Assembly (NCBI RefSeq): GCF_008923185.1
Contig: NZ_WBMT01000001.1
Coordinates: 248,001 to 312,000 of the forward strand
Reading direction: 5' to 3'
DNA: 64,000 nt
From: Actinomadura rudentiformis
Lineage (GTDB): Bacteria > Actinomycetota > Actinomycetes > Streptosporangiales > Streptosporangiaceae
The notes under the pieces were generated by a model. That model ran no database searches, was not told where the DNA came from, and saw only the letters and a list, made by a program, of their open reading frames with translations. Made by a program: the position numbers and the translations under genes. Shown piece after piece: positions 31,623 to 39,761 of the stretch (the first letter of the stretch is position 1; each line of letters starts with the position of its first letter).

Positions 31623-31943
31623 CCAGGCCGACGACTCTCCCGGTTCGTTCCGGTCGGCGAGACCGGAGGGCAGCGGCAGCAGCCTCGGCTCTCCAAGAAA
31701 TCGAGGCCGGTCCCGGCGGCGTCATACTGACGCCCGTTTCGCTGGGCCTGGATTCCGGCCGCCCTATCCGGTGGACGTGCACCGTTGTATCCGTCGTCGG
31801 TCACATTCACCGCGGCTTCGGCGTGCGCCGGGAGGGGTCTGGGGGAGCGTCGCACCACGTTCGGTCTCGTCGGCGAGTGGGCGCTGCGGGTTGAGCGGAA
31901 CGTCGCGGGGCATGCTGTGGCGTGCCAGTGGCGGGTGATGGTG

Positions 31944-32684
31944 ATGAGTGAGCAGACAGAGCCGCAGGCGCTGGCGGGGAGCCTGCGGGAGTTGACGTCG
32001 TTGTTGTTGTCGACGGCGGACTTGGAGCAGGCGTTGCAGCATGCGGCCGAGGTCGCGAGCAAGGCCGTCGCGGGACGTCCGGCCGTGGGCGTGACACTGA
32101 TGCGGAGTGATCGTCAGTTGAGTGTGGCGGCCACGGCGCAGGTCCCGCCGATCCTGGAGGAGTTGCAGTATCAGCGGGGCGAGGGCCCGTGCGTGGATTC
32201 GGCACGTCATGGCCGTCGTGTAGTGATCGCCGACGTGATGAACGACCGGCGGTGGGGAGACTTCACCACTCACGTCCTGGCACATGGTGTGCGGGCGATG
32301 GCGTGCTACCCCCTCAACCCCGATGGCGATGCGCATGGCGCGTTGAACCTCTATTTCAACGTGCCGACCGAGCCGTCCGCCGAACAGGCCATGGTCGCCG
32401 AGCTGATCGCCGATCTGGTCGGGACGCTGTTGGCAGCGGTGGAGGAGCGCGCGCGCCAGGCGCGGTTGACCGATCAGCTGCGCCAGGCACTGGCCTCCAG
32501 GGCGGTGATCGACCAGGCGATCGGGGTCATCATGGCCCGGCAGCACCTCTCGGCGGACGCGGCGTTCGAGATCTTGCGTCAGGCGTCCCAGCAGCGCAAC
32601 CGCAAGGTACGTGACATCGCTGCGGGCATCGTCGAGTCGGCCGGAGGGATGCCGTCCCAACCTGGCGAATTCCACGAAGAGTAG
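31944..32684 (+). CDS. GAF-ANTAR transcription antiterminator
   Basis: 246 residues. A GAF sensor domain (about 20-165; LEQALQHAAEVASKAV, LEELQYQRGEGPCVDSARHG, GALNLYF) is followed by a C-terminal ANTAR RNA-binding domain (about 180-235; SRAVIDQAIGVIMARQHLSA, AAFEILRQASQQRNRKVRD). ANTAR proteins bind paired hexaloop hairpins in mRNA leaders and prevent termination; the GAF domain supplies ligand or redox control. Starts at GTG 31935, ATG 31938 or ATG 31944 are all possible; 31944 gives the best spacing from GGCGGG. The STAS gene 99 bp downstream on the same strand is a likely partner. Confidence 0.9.
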   Translation: MSEQTEPQALAGSLRELTSLLLSTADLEQALQHAAEVASKAVAGRPAVGVTLMRSDRQLSVAATAQVPPILEELQYQRGEGPCVDSARHGRRVVIADVMNDRRWGDFTTHVLAHGVRAMACYPLNPDGDAHGALNLYFNVPTEPSAEQAMVAELIADLVGTLLAAVEERARQARLTDQLRQALASRAVIDQAIGVIMARQHLSADAAFEILRQASQQRNRKVRDIAAGIVESAGGMPSQPGEFHEE

Positions 32685-32783
32685 GACAGGTGTCACATAG
32701 GGTTGAAGACTTCCGCGCAGCGGTCCAGAGACGAGGCCCCGGGCCCGGTGTTGCCTGTTGCCTGTTGCCAAGGGCGAACCCGC

Positions 32784-33137
32784 ATGGGACTTCAAATCAA
32801 CACTCAGATGCACGGTGCGTGGGCGGTACTGACCATCGACGGGGAGGTGTCGGCCGACAGCGCCGGGCAGGTGCGCCAGGCAGTGCATCACATGCTGGAC
32901 GTTCATCCACTGACTGCGGTCGACCTGGCCGATGCCGTGATGGGGGACGCCGCGGTGCTCGCGGTGCTGACCGGCGCGCATCGCCGCGCCCGCAGGCAGG
33001 CCGGTGTCCTGGTCGCGGTCATACCCGACCCCACGGTCCGGGCGATGCTGAGAGGCACCGGCGTGGCCGAGGAACTGGTGGTGTGTCCGTCCCGCCGCGA
33101 GTTCGCACAGTGGCGTGGTGGATCGCTGCCCCGCTGA
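32784..33137 (+). CDS. STAS-domain protein lacking the phosphorylatable serine
   Basis: 117 residues, SpoIIAA-like fold: WAVLTIDGEVSADSAGQVRQ is strand 1-helix 1 and TAVDLADAVMGDAAVLAVLTG corresponds to the DLSxVxxxDSSGL segment of anti-sigma antagonists. The DSSG phosphorylation site reads GDAA here, so an anti-sigma kinase could not phosphorylate it. VVIPDPTV-type strand and the C-terminal helix are normal. It might be a constitutive antagonist or a structural module. ATG 32784 is in the middle of a longer frame but begins where the family begins. Following the ANTAR gene, it suggests a stress-signalling pair. Confidence 0.8.
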   Translation: MGLQINTQMHGAWAVLTIDGEVSADSAGQVRQAVHHMLDVHPLTAVDLADAVMGDAAVLAVLTGAHRRARRQAGVLVAVIPDPTVRAMLRGTGVAEELVVCPSRREFAQWRGGSLPR

Positions 33138-33414
33138 CCTTCCGCGCGCACCGCCTATTTCCGGTGGCCGAGCGAAGCCTGCGGGCGGTCCGGTGGCTTG
33201 TCGAGCACGGCTTCCATCCGTCGCCCGAGGTCGCCGTGCTGAGATCCCGGCTGTGAGGCAGCACGAGCCCAACGGCTACGAGTCATGAACCCTGAGGAGT
33301 GCGAGGTCCAACAGTCGGCGATGTGTGCCGCAGGCCGTAACGAAACCTGCCGCGCCGCCGAGGCCGTCCGCAGCGGCTTCCAGGCCGATTCCTTCCGGGT
33401 GGCGCACCTCCAGT

Positions 33415-33657
33415 TCGGTCGGTGTTGTAGACGCTGAACGGGACCGCACCCAGCAGCATCGCCGCCGCGTCGGCGAGATGGAACTCGGGCCGGTTCACCA
33501 GCATGATCGCGACCGTCTCGACACGCAGCGAGCGCAGCCATCGGCGATCGAGGCGATGCGCGGGAGCACTTGGCCATAGGTCAGTTCCAGCGCCCCGTCG
33601 GATGTGGGTAGGGCAGGGACGATCGACGTTCGCAAGCAGCACGTCGCGCACCATCAA
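33415..33657 (-). pseudogene. Remnant of a long-chain acyl-CoA synthetase (AMP-binding)
   Basis: On the minus strand one frame reads SDGALELTYGQVLPRIASIA and the neighbouring frame continues LRVETVAIMLVNRPEFHLAD then AAAMLLGAVPFSVYNTDRT. These are contiguous N-terminal blocks of acyl-CoA synthetases, before the ATP-binding motif. A frameshift lies near 33545. After SVYNT the homology stops, so the nucleotide-binding and C-terminal domains are gone. Only about 80 residues of a roughly 500-600 residue enzyme remain. Confidence 0.75.
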
Positions 33658-33755
33658 GCCCGGCAGGCAAGGGCGTCTCCTCCGTCACCGTTGTGATCGC
33701 GATCAAACGCTCCTGCTGATCGTGCAGGGACACGCAGTGCCGGACGGGTGTCGTT

Positions 33756-34962
33756 CTAACGGAGCAGGACGTCGAGGTTGCGGGGGGCGCGGAACTCCCA
33801 CCCGCGGAAGACGGGCGGAGCGCCGGGGTCGAGCCGGATGCCGGGGAATGCCTCAAGGAGGCCGCGGACGGCCAGGCGCATCTGGTGGCGGGCGAAGGCG
33901 TGACCGGTGCAGAAGTGGCGGCCGAAGCCGAACGCGGCATGCTGGTTGCGGCCCTCGCGGAAGACGTCGAACGTGTCGGGATCGTCGAAGTGCTCCTCGT
34001 CGCGGGAGGCCGACGCCACGACGGCGGCGACGGGTGCTCCGGCGGGCAGGGTGACACCCGCCAGTTCGATCTCGCGGGTGGTCTGGCGGGTCTGCGTGCC
34101 GATCGGCGCCATCCAGCGCAGGCCCTCCTCGACGGCCCTGGGGGCCATCTCCTCCAGATCGGCGCGTACGGCGGCGGCCTGCTCGGGGGAGGCCAGCAGG
34201 CCGGCCACGGCCGACGCGGCCCCGTGCCCGGGCTCCTGCATGCCTCCCAGCAGGAGCACCTTGAAGCTGGGCATGACGAACTCCTGGGCGCGGCAGCGGC
34301 CCGGCGGCATGGCCGTGTGCAGCATGTGCGAGATCGTGCCGTCGTCGGGGCTGGTGGCGAGCCGCGTCATCAGGGCGCCGACGTGCTGATCGATCTCGCG
34401 GGCGGCGCTGTCGGAGCGGGCCTGCTTGCGCGGGTCCTTCTCGAAATTGGTGGCGCCGTCGGACAGCCGGTTGAACCACGAGCGCAGGGTGCCGGCAGGC
34501 AGGTCGCCCAGGCCCAGGACGCGGCCCAGGCTGAGCACCGAGATCGGCTCGAAGTAGTCGGCCATCAGCTCGGCCCGGTCACGGCCGCGCAGGGCGGCGA
34601 TCCGTTCCTCGACCAGCGGCCCGATCAGGTCGTCGATGTAGCCCGCGACGGCGCGGGGCCGGTACTTGGCGTCCAGGCTCTTGCGGAGTTCCATGTGGAC
34701 CTCGCCGTCGACGGTGAGGATCGTGGGACTGCCGAAGGAGCGGTCCAGGGGAGAGTCGGCCAGTTCCGCGGTGAACGTCTCGTGGTCGGTGGCGACCCGT
34801 TCGACGTCCTGCCAGCGCGTCACGAACCACAGATCGACCGCGGGAACCCACGCCACCGGCGCCTCCCGGCGCCTCCCGGCGCAGCCGGGCGTAGACGGGA
34901 TAGGGGTCATGGTCGAGGTCCTCGACGGTCAGGGCGGCGGCGTACTCCAGAACGTCCTCCAC
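33756..34962 (-). pseudogene. Cytochrome P450 broken by a 10-bp tandem duplication
   Basis: GTG 34962 with GGGGAGAA upstream opens a P450 (VEDVLEYAAALTVEDLDHDP, YPVYARLRREAP). At 34861-34880 a 10-bp unit is present twice and shifts the frame; removing one copy restores RREAPVAWVPAVDLWFVTRW and a continuous 398-residue protein. Downstream everything is intact: GGMQEPGHG in the I-helix (the usual acid/Thr pair is replaced by EPGH), EGLRW for ExxR, and FGFGRHFCTGHAFARHQ around the haem cysteine. Restart inside would lose the A-helix region. A replication-slippage mutation of this kind could revert. Confidence 0.85.
34861..34880. repeat. 10-bp tandem duplication inside the P450 gene
   Basis: The decamer GCCTCCCGGC occurs at 34861-34870 and again at 34871-34880, followed by GC. 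It adds 10 bp to the P450 frame, giving a +1 shift. Confidence 0.92.
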
Positions 34963-35121
34963 AGCGGTTCTCCCCTCGAGAACGGAGTCGTTTGGGACCG
35001 AACAATAGGCGCGGTCATCGCCTCCTGACAAGGACGATCGGGCGGTCAAGGGATGGCTACGCGATGGGCGATCGCGGCGATCTCGACCAGGACGGGGGGA
35101 CTACAGATTCGTGTGGCACGG

Positions 35122-35455
35122 CTATACCTGCTCGCAGACGTTCCAGGAACGGGTGATCTCCTCGTTGGCCTCTTCTGCGGCGTCGCCGGCGATGACGACC
35201 CGGTAGTCGCGCATGTGCGCGTCGCGGGCGGTGGGCTCGACGCAGAAGTGTGCCGTGATGCGGCAGATCACGAGATTCTCGGCACGGAGGCTGCTCAGCA
35301 CGGTCTCGAGCTCGGTGGCGTGGAGCCGCTGTAGCGCGATTTCTTGACCACGAAGTCGTTCGCCCGCGTCCTTGTAGTCCTGGCGGTACACGTACTGGAG
35401 ATGGATGACCGGCACGTCAGCCTCGCGGGCTGCTTCGATCAGGCGGCTGCAACCG
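35122..35455 (-). pseudogene. Remnant of isochorismatase-like cysteine hydrolase
   Basis: The frame gives SRLIEAAREADVPVIHLQYVY, then QEIALQRL, then directly LETVLSSLRAENLVICRITAHFCVE, TARDAHMRDYRVVIAGDA. These are blocks of the isochorismatase superfamily in order, and the nucleophile cysteine survives (HFCVE), but about 40 residues between QRL and LETVL (with the catalytic lysine segment) and the whole N-terminus with the catalytic Asp are missing. The end after EITRSWNV is also shortened. It is fused at its 5' side to an amidase fragment. Confidence 0.75.
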
Positions 35456-35775
35456 GGGATCGAGCGCCAACAGCGTGAGGTCGAACTCGCTGGTGGAGGC
35501 GCCCGGGTTCGCGGGCGTCCGGCCACAGCCGGGCGAACGATCCGTTCGGATGCAGGTAGGCGTGACGCAGCGAGGCCGCTGAGCAGGGGATCGTCGAGCG
35601 CCGGCATCGCGCTGTCGGTGACGTCGTGCCCGAGGACCTCCAGCAGCCGTCCGGCGGCCTGGACCGCGGCGACGCACTCCGGATGCGACGGCCCGCGCAC
35701 CGGGGCGTTCCGTGCGCAGCCCGATCCGCAGCCGACCGGGATCGGAGTGCGAGGTGCCCACGCAGGCGACCGCCG
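35456..35775 (-). pseudogene. Remnant of an amidase (amidase-signature family)
   Basis: Three minus-strand frames in turn give GTSHSDPGRLRIGLRTERPG, then RGPSHPECVAAVQAAGRLLE and LGHDVTDSAMPALDDPLL, and finally TSEFDLTLLAL. These match consecutive segments of 6-aminohexanoate-cyclic-dimer-hydrolase-like amidases, which lie after the Ser-cisSer-Lys active site. At least two frameshifts are needed and the catalytic N-terminal half is absent. The 3' end runs straight into the isochorismatase-like remnant. Confidence 0.65.
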
Positions 35776-35841
35776 GCGAGGACCTCCGGCTCGACGTGCG
35801 GGCCTACCTTGAGGTCCGGACGGCGTCGGCTGGACTGCCGA

Positions 35842-35976
35842 TTACCGGTCGGCGACCGGTGCGCCGCTGGCCGGGTTGCTCCAGATCTTGTCGGCTGCCG
35901 CGGGGGAGGCGGCGAGCGCCGCGAATCCGCCACTGATCAGGCCTGCCGCCACCAACGCCACGACGATGCGCCGCAT
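35842..35976 (-). CDS. Small secreted peptide (44 aa precursor)
   Basis: ATG 35976 has a strong GGAGGG site four bases upstream. The 44-residue product starts MRRIVVALVAAGLISGGFAA, a classic Sec signal with basic n-region, and has an AxA-type cut at SPAAA near residue 28. The predicted mature peptide is only about 16 residues, DKIWSNPASGAPVADR. There is no membrane retention after cleavage. It lies alone between the amidase remnant and the ArsR gene. Role unknown: candidates are a signalling peptide or a trimmed remnant of a larger secreted protein. Confidence 0.65.
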   Translation of the reverse strand: MRRIVVALVAAGLISGGFAALAASPAAADKIWSNPASGAPVADR

Positions 35977-36148
35977 GGGTCCCTCCGGGTTCGCGATTGA
36001 CGTCCTAACCCCGCAGTCTGAACCGCTGTCGATCGATCTGTGAGCGGCAGGGCTGCCAAGATTCATGGGTTTCCTGCCAGCGGGATCTCGTGGCGGACTG
36101 GAAGTGGTCGGAATCGCCGGCCCGCCCGGCGGCCAGTTCGCCTCCAGG

Positions 36149-36544
36149 TCAGGCGTCGGCTGTCTCGACCGCCGTGGTGGTGGTGCGGTGGATGCTGATG
36201 TCGCCGTCCGGATGATCGGGCAGGCCGCGGTCGGTGTGGTCCGCGTGGAAGAGCGCCTCGTCCAGCAGTCGCTGGACGTGGACGTTGGCGGCCGAGTAGT
36301 AGACGAAAGTGCCCTCGCGCCGGCCCTTGACCAGGCCGGCGAGCCGGAGCTTGGCCAGGTGCTGGCTGACGGCGGTGGGGTTGGCGCCGACCAGTTCGGC
36401 CAGGCAGGCGACCGAGGACTCACCCTGGAGCAGCGCCCACAGGATCTTGATCCGGGTGGGGTCGGCGAGCAGCCGGAACGACTCGGCCGCCAGATGGGCC
36501 TGTTCCTCGTTGGGCATGTCGAAGTCGGGCAACGCCTCATGCAT
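36149..36544 (-). CDS. ArsR/SmtB-family metal-responsive repressor
   Basis: 131 residues from ATG 36544 (ATG 36598 is an alternative giving 18 more residues). The winged helix is complete: FRLLADPTRIKILWALLQGE, CLAELVGANPTAVSQHLAKLRLAGL, GTFVYYSAANVHVQRLL. The C-terminal helix and tail hold several metal-type residues (DEALFHADHTDRGLPDHPDGD and a later H), consistent with an alpha-5 site of the SmtB/NmtR kind for Zn, Co or Ni. It is divergent from a P1B-4 metal ATPase with a palindrome between them, the standard efflux arrangement: metal binding releases the repressor. Confidence 0.93.
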   Translation of the reverse strand: MHEALPDFDMPNEEQAHLAAESFRLLADPTRIKILWALLQGESSVACLAELVGANPTAVSQHLAKLRLAGLVKGRREGTFVYYSAANVHVQRLLDEALFHADHTDRGLPDHPDGDISIHRTTTTAVETADA

Positions 36545-36585
36545 GGCAGTCAGCTTACTCTGCTGCCCGGCTATTTGCTTATCTT

Positions 36586-36607
36586 CGTAGCTACGCATAT
36601 AAGCTAC
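36586..36607. promoter_or_regulatory. ArsR operator between repressor and metal ATPase
   Basis: CGTAGCTACG (36586-36595) is a perfect 10-bp palindrome, and GTAGCT (36587-36592) also pairs with AGCTAC (36602-36607) across ACGCATATA. The site is 5 bp upstream of the ATPase start, so repression of both genes is likely. Confidence 0.65.
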
Positions 36608-36611
36608 TGCG

Positions 36612-38642
36612 ATGGCAATTGGATACAAAGGTCAGAAGAGCGGTCCGGTCGGCAGTGCGGCGCTCACCCCGGAGGATGCGGCTCGCGAGCGGCTTCGCCT
36701 TCGTCGTACCGCACTGTGGGACCTGTCCGAGGTGCGGTGGGCGACCGCGGCGACGGTGCTGTTCGCCGCCGGGGGGCTGTCGCAGCTGGCAGGAGCCCCT
36801 GCCGCGGTCTTCTGGGCGTTGTATCTGGCGTGCTATGTCACCGGCGGATGGGAGCCTGCCTGGTCAGGCATCCAGGCACTGAAGGCCAAGGCCCTGGATG
36901 TGGACCTGCTGATGGTGGTCGCCGCGATCGGCGCGGCGGCGATCGGTCAGGTCCTGGACGGCGCGCTGCTGATCGTGATCTTCGCTACGTCGGGGGCGTT
37001 GGAGGCGCTGGCGACCCAGCGCACCGCGGACGCGGTGCGCGGCCTGTCCGATCTGGCTCCTGACCGTGCCACGCTGCTGACGCCCGAGGGCGAGAGGAGC
37101 GTGGATCCCCCCGCCCTGGCCGTGGGCGATGTGATCCTGGTTCGCCCGGGGGAACGGCTCGCGGCGGACGGCGAGGTGATCGACGGCACCAGTGAGGTCG
37201 ACCAGGCCACCATCACCGGTGAAGGGCTGCCTGTCGCCAAGGGCATCGGGGACGAGGTGCTCGCCGGCACCTCCAACGGCACCGGCATGCTCCGTGTGAG
37301 GGTGAACCGGCCCGCGGGCGAGACGGTGATCGCCCGGATCGCGGCGATGGTGGAGGAGGCGTCCCGGACCAAGGCCAGGACCCAGCTGTTCGTCGAGAAG
37401 ATCGAGCAGCGCTACTCGGTCGGCATGGTCGTCGCGACCCTGCTCCTGTTCACCGTCCCGCTGTTGTGGGGTGCGGAGCTGCAGGCCACGCTGCTGCGCG
37501 CGATGACCTTCATGATCGTCGCATCGCCGTGCGCGGTGGTGCTGGCCACCATGCCGCCGCTCCTGGCGGCGATCGCCAACGCGGGCCGGCACGGCGTGCT
37601 GGTCAAGTCCGCGGTCGCGATGGAGCACCTCGGCCAGTCCACGGTCGTGGCGTTCGACAAGACCGGAACCCTCACCGAAGGCACCCCCCGACTGATCGAC
37701 ATCCGTGTCCTGGACACCGCGCTGAGCACCGGCGAACTGCTCGCCCTTGCCGCCGCCGCCGAGAACCCCTCGGAGCATCCCTTGGCCCAAGCCGTGGTCG
37801 CGGCCGCTCGCACCGCCGGGGTGCGGGTGCGCGACGCAGAGGAGTTCGGTTCCGTTCCCGGACGCGGTGTCACCGCTCGCGTCGGCGGCCGCCTGGTGGA
37901 GATCGGCAGCCCCGGGCAGCTGCTCCGGGAGATCGACGGATCGTCTGACCTCCGTGCGGCGGTCGCCGCACTGGAGGAGGCGGGACAGACAGCGATCGTG
38001 GTCCGCGTCGATGGGAAGACAGCGGGTGTGCTGGGCCTCGCCGACCGACCCCGGCCGGACGCCGCCGCAGCCACCACGGCCGTCACCGGCCTGACCGGAC
38101 GGCCACCGGTGCTGCTCAGCGGAGACAACCACCGTGCCGCCGCGCTGCTCGCGGCTCAGGTCGGCATCGTCGACGTCCAAGCCGGCCTGCTGCCGGCCGA
38201 CAAGGTCTCCGCCGTACAGCGGCTCCAGCGAGAGGGGCGCCGGGTTCTGCTGGTCGGCGACGGCGTCAACGACGCCCCCGCCCTGGCGGCCGCCGACACC
38301 GGCGTCGCAATGGGCCGCGCCGGGTCGGACCTGGCTCTGGACAGCGCCGACGTCGTCATCGCCCGCGACGAGCTCACCGCCGTGCCCGCCGTGATCGCGC
38401 TGTCGCGGCGGGCCCGCCGCGTGGTGACGGCCAATCTGATCATCGCGGCGTCGTTCATCACCGTCCTGGTCGTCTGGGACCTCGCCGGACACCTGCCCCT
38501 CCCGCTCGGCGTCGCCGGGCATGAGGGTTCCACCATCATCGTCGGGCTCAACGGCCTGCGCCTGCTGCGCAGCTCTGTCTGGAACCGTTCCGTCCAGTCC
38601 TCTCAGCGCCCGCATACGGCGAGCCGGTCTACGGCGAACTGA
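36612..38642 (+). CDS. P1B-4-type heavy-metal transporting ATPase (CtpD-like)
   Basis: 676 residues. P-type hallmarks are in order: TGEG in the actuator domain (202-205), SPC in the transport helix (305-307), phosphorylated Asp349 in DKTGT, HP at 389-390 and GDGVNDAP at 549-556. The C-terminal helix carries HEGST (637-641), the mark of P1B-4 ATPases that export Co, Ni or Fe(II). There is no N-terminal metal-binding domain and only six membrane helices, as expected for this subgroup. ATG 36612 lies close to the operator with no obvious ribosome site. Mycobacterial CtpD is the nearest named relative. Paired with the divergent ArsR repressor. Confidence 0.94.
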   Translation: MAIGYKGQKSGPVGSAALTPEDAARERLRLRRTALWDLSEVRWATAATVLFAAGGLSQLAGAPAAVFWALYLACYVTGGWEPAWSGIQALKAKALDVDLLMVVAAIGAAAIGQVLDGALLIVIFATSGALEALATQRTADAVRGLSDLAPDRATLLTPEGERSVDPPALAVGDVILVRPGERLAADGEVIDGTSEVDQATITGEGLPVAKGIGDEVLAGTSNGTGMLRVRVNRPAGETVIARIAAMVEEASRTKARTQLFVEKIEQRYSVGMVVATLLLFTVPLLWGAELQATLLRAMTFMIVASPCAVVLATMPPLLAAIANAGRHGVLVKSAVAMEHLGQSTVVAFDKTGTLTEGTPRLIDIRVLDTALSTGELLALAAAAENPSEHPLAQAVVAAARTAGVRVRDAEEFGSVPGRGVTARVGGRLVEIGSPGQLLREIDGSSDLRAAVAALEEAGQTAIVVRVDGKTAGVLGLADRPRPDAAAATTAVTGLTGRPPVLLSGDNHRAAALLAAQVGIVDVQAGLLPADKVSAVQRLQREGRRVLLVGDGVNDAPALAAADTGVAMGRAGSDLALDSADVVIARDELTAVPAVIALSRRARRVVTANLIIAASFITVLVVWDLAGHLPLPLGVAGHEGSTIIVGLNGLRLLRSSVWNRSVQSSQRPHTASRSTAN

Positions 38643-38689
38643 ACGCGTCGCGCATCGTCGCGATCATCAACCGGCGACACCGATCCGCG

Positions 38690-39268
38690 TCAGCGTCGTG
38701 GGGTGCGGAGGTGGATGCGTTCGCCCTGTTTGCCGAAGAGGCTGAGTACTTCGACGCTGCCGCGTCCGGCTGCGCCGAACCAGTGGGGGATCTGGCAGTC
38801 GAACTCGGCTGCTTCGCCGGGGCCCATGACGAAGTCGTGGTCACCGAGGGTGATGCGGAGCTGCCCGCGGAGCACGTAGAGCCATTCGTAGCTGGCGTGG
38901 GTGCGCAGGTGGGGTTCGGCGTCGTGGGCCGGGATGGTCATCTTGTAGGCGCGTGGTTCTCCCTGCTGCCGTGACAGCGGGATCAGGACTCGGCCGTCTT
39001 TGCGGGTGGGCTCCTGCGGTACGCGCGGGTCGAGGATGCGGGGTGCGGCGACGATCTCGTCCAGGGGGATGCCCAGGGCCGCGGTGATCGGCAGGAGGAG
39101 TTCCAGGCTGGGCTTGCGCTGGGCTGATTCCAGCCGCGACAGCGTGCTGGTGGAGATGCCGGTGGCCCGCGCGAGGTCGGCGAGGCTGACGCTCTTCTTC
39201 TCGCGGGCGCGCCGCAGCCGGGGAGCGATCTGCTCGATCACGGCATCGACGCTCGGTTGGTCTGCCAT
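38690..39268 (-). CDS. XRE-family regulator with C-terminal cupin
   Basis: 192 residues. Residues about 12-68 are an XRE helix-turn-helix (LRRAREKKSVSLADLARATG, ISTSTLSRLESAQRKPSLE). Residues about 110-185 are a cupin (HLRTHASYEWLYVLRGQLRI, FVMGPGEAAEFDCQIPHWFG) with the histidines and glutamate that can hold a metal. Such regulators sense small acids or amines. The gene is divergent from a flavoprotein/MFS pair (start sites 92 bp apart), which it probably controls. Confidence 0.94.
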   Translation of the reverse strand: MADQPSVDAVIEQIAPRLRRAREKKSVSLADLARATGISTSTLSRLESAQRKPSLELLLPITAALGIPLDEIVAAPRILDPRVPQEPTRKDGRVLIPLSRQQGEPRAYKMTIPAHDAEPHLRTHASYEWLYVLRGQLRITLGDHDFVMGPGEAAEFDCQIPHWFGAAGRGSVEVLSLFGKQGERIHLRTPRR

Positions 39269-39359
39269 GGGAGCCAGTCAAGCAATGTGTCCCGGAATCG
39301 GCAACGTTGTTTGTCGAAACCGGGCGGCGCGTCCGATCCTCTCGGCGGAGGTGATCCGC

Positions 39360-39761
39360 ATGGACGCGGCAACGGATCCAACACGGTGGGACGTGATCAT
39401 CATCGGCGGCGGGGCTGCCGGGTTGTCGGCCGGGGGGTACCTGACCCGGGACGGCATGGCGCCGGGCGACTTCGTCTCGGCAGGGCAAGGCGGGTTCACC
39501 CGGTACGGCGGGTCGCTTGCGCGGGCGTCGGTGATCGATGCGCGGCGCGCGCCGGACGGCGCCATCTTCGTGGCGCCTCGCCCGGCGCCCCACGCGATCT
39601 TGACCACGCTCGGGGCGGCCAAGGAGCCGGCGAGCGGACTCGTTGACGTCGACTCCCAGGGCGCCGCGGGCGCGGGCTCGACCGCCGCCATCTACATGAC
39701 CGCGTGGCTGCTTGGGCAGGAGCTGCCGGCTGCCGTCTCTCAAGACGGAGGTGCGAGCTGA
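39360..39761 (+). pseudogene. Internally deleted thioredoxin-reductase-like flavoprotein
   Basis: 133 codons from ATG 39360 (GGAGG at 39347). The N-terminus DVIIIGGGAAGLSAG is the FAD dinucleotide loop. It then jumps to LTRDGMAPGDFVSAGQGGFT, skipping about 20 residues, and later to IFVAPRPAPHAILTTLGA and GAAGAGSTAAIYMTAWLL, the C-terminal FAD-binding block. The middle 150 or so residues, with the NADPH domain and the CxxC disulfide, are absent, yet the frame stays open throughout. FAD could perhaps still bind but electron transfer from NADPH cannot occur. It overlaps the MFS start by one base (TGATG), so it may persist as a translated leader of that gene. Confidence 0.75.

Noticed and set aside
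33138..33256. Plus-strand tail reading LVEHGFHPSPEVAVLRSRL after the STAS gene
   Set aside because: Looks protein-like but has no start and no recognised family; too short to call.
31764..33272. 502-codon minus-strand frame opposite the ANTAR and STAS genes
   Set aside because: Antisense to two recognisable domains; no start signal.
36864..38615. 583-codon minus-strand frame opposite the metal ATPase
   Set aside because: Antisense to all P-type ATPase motifs; composition is Gly/Arg/Asp-rich and non-protein-like.
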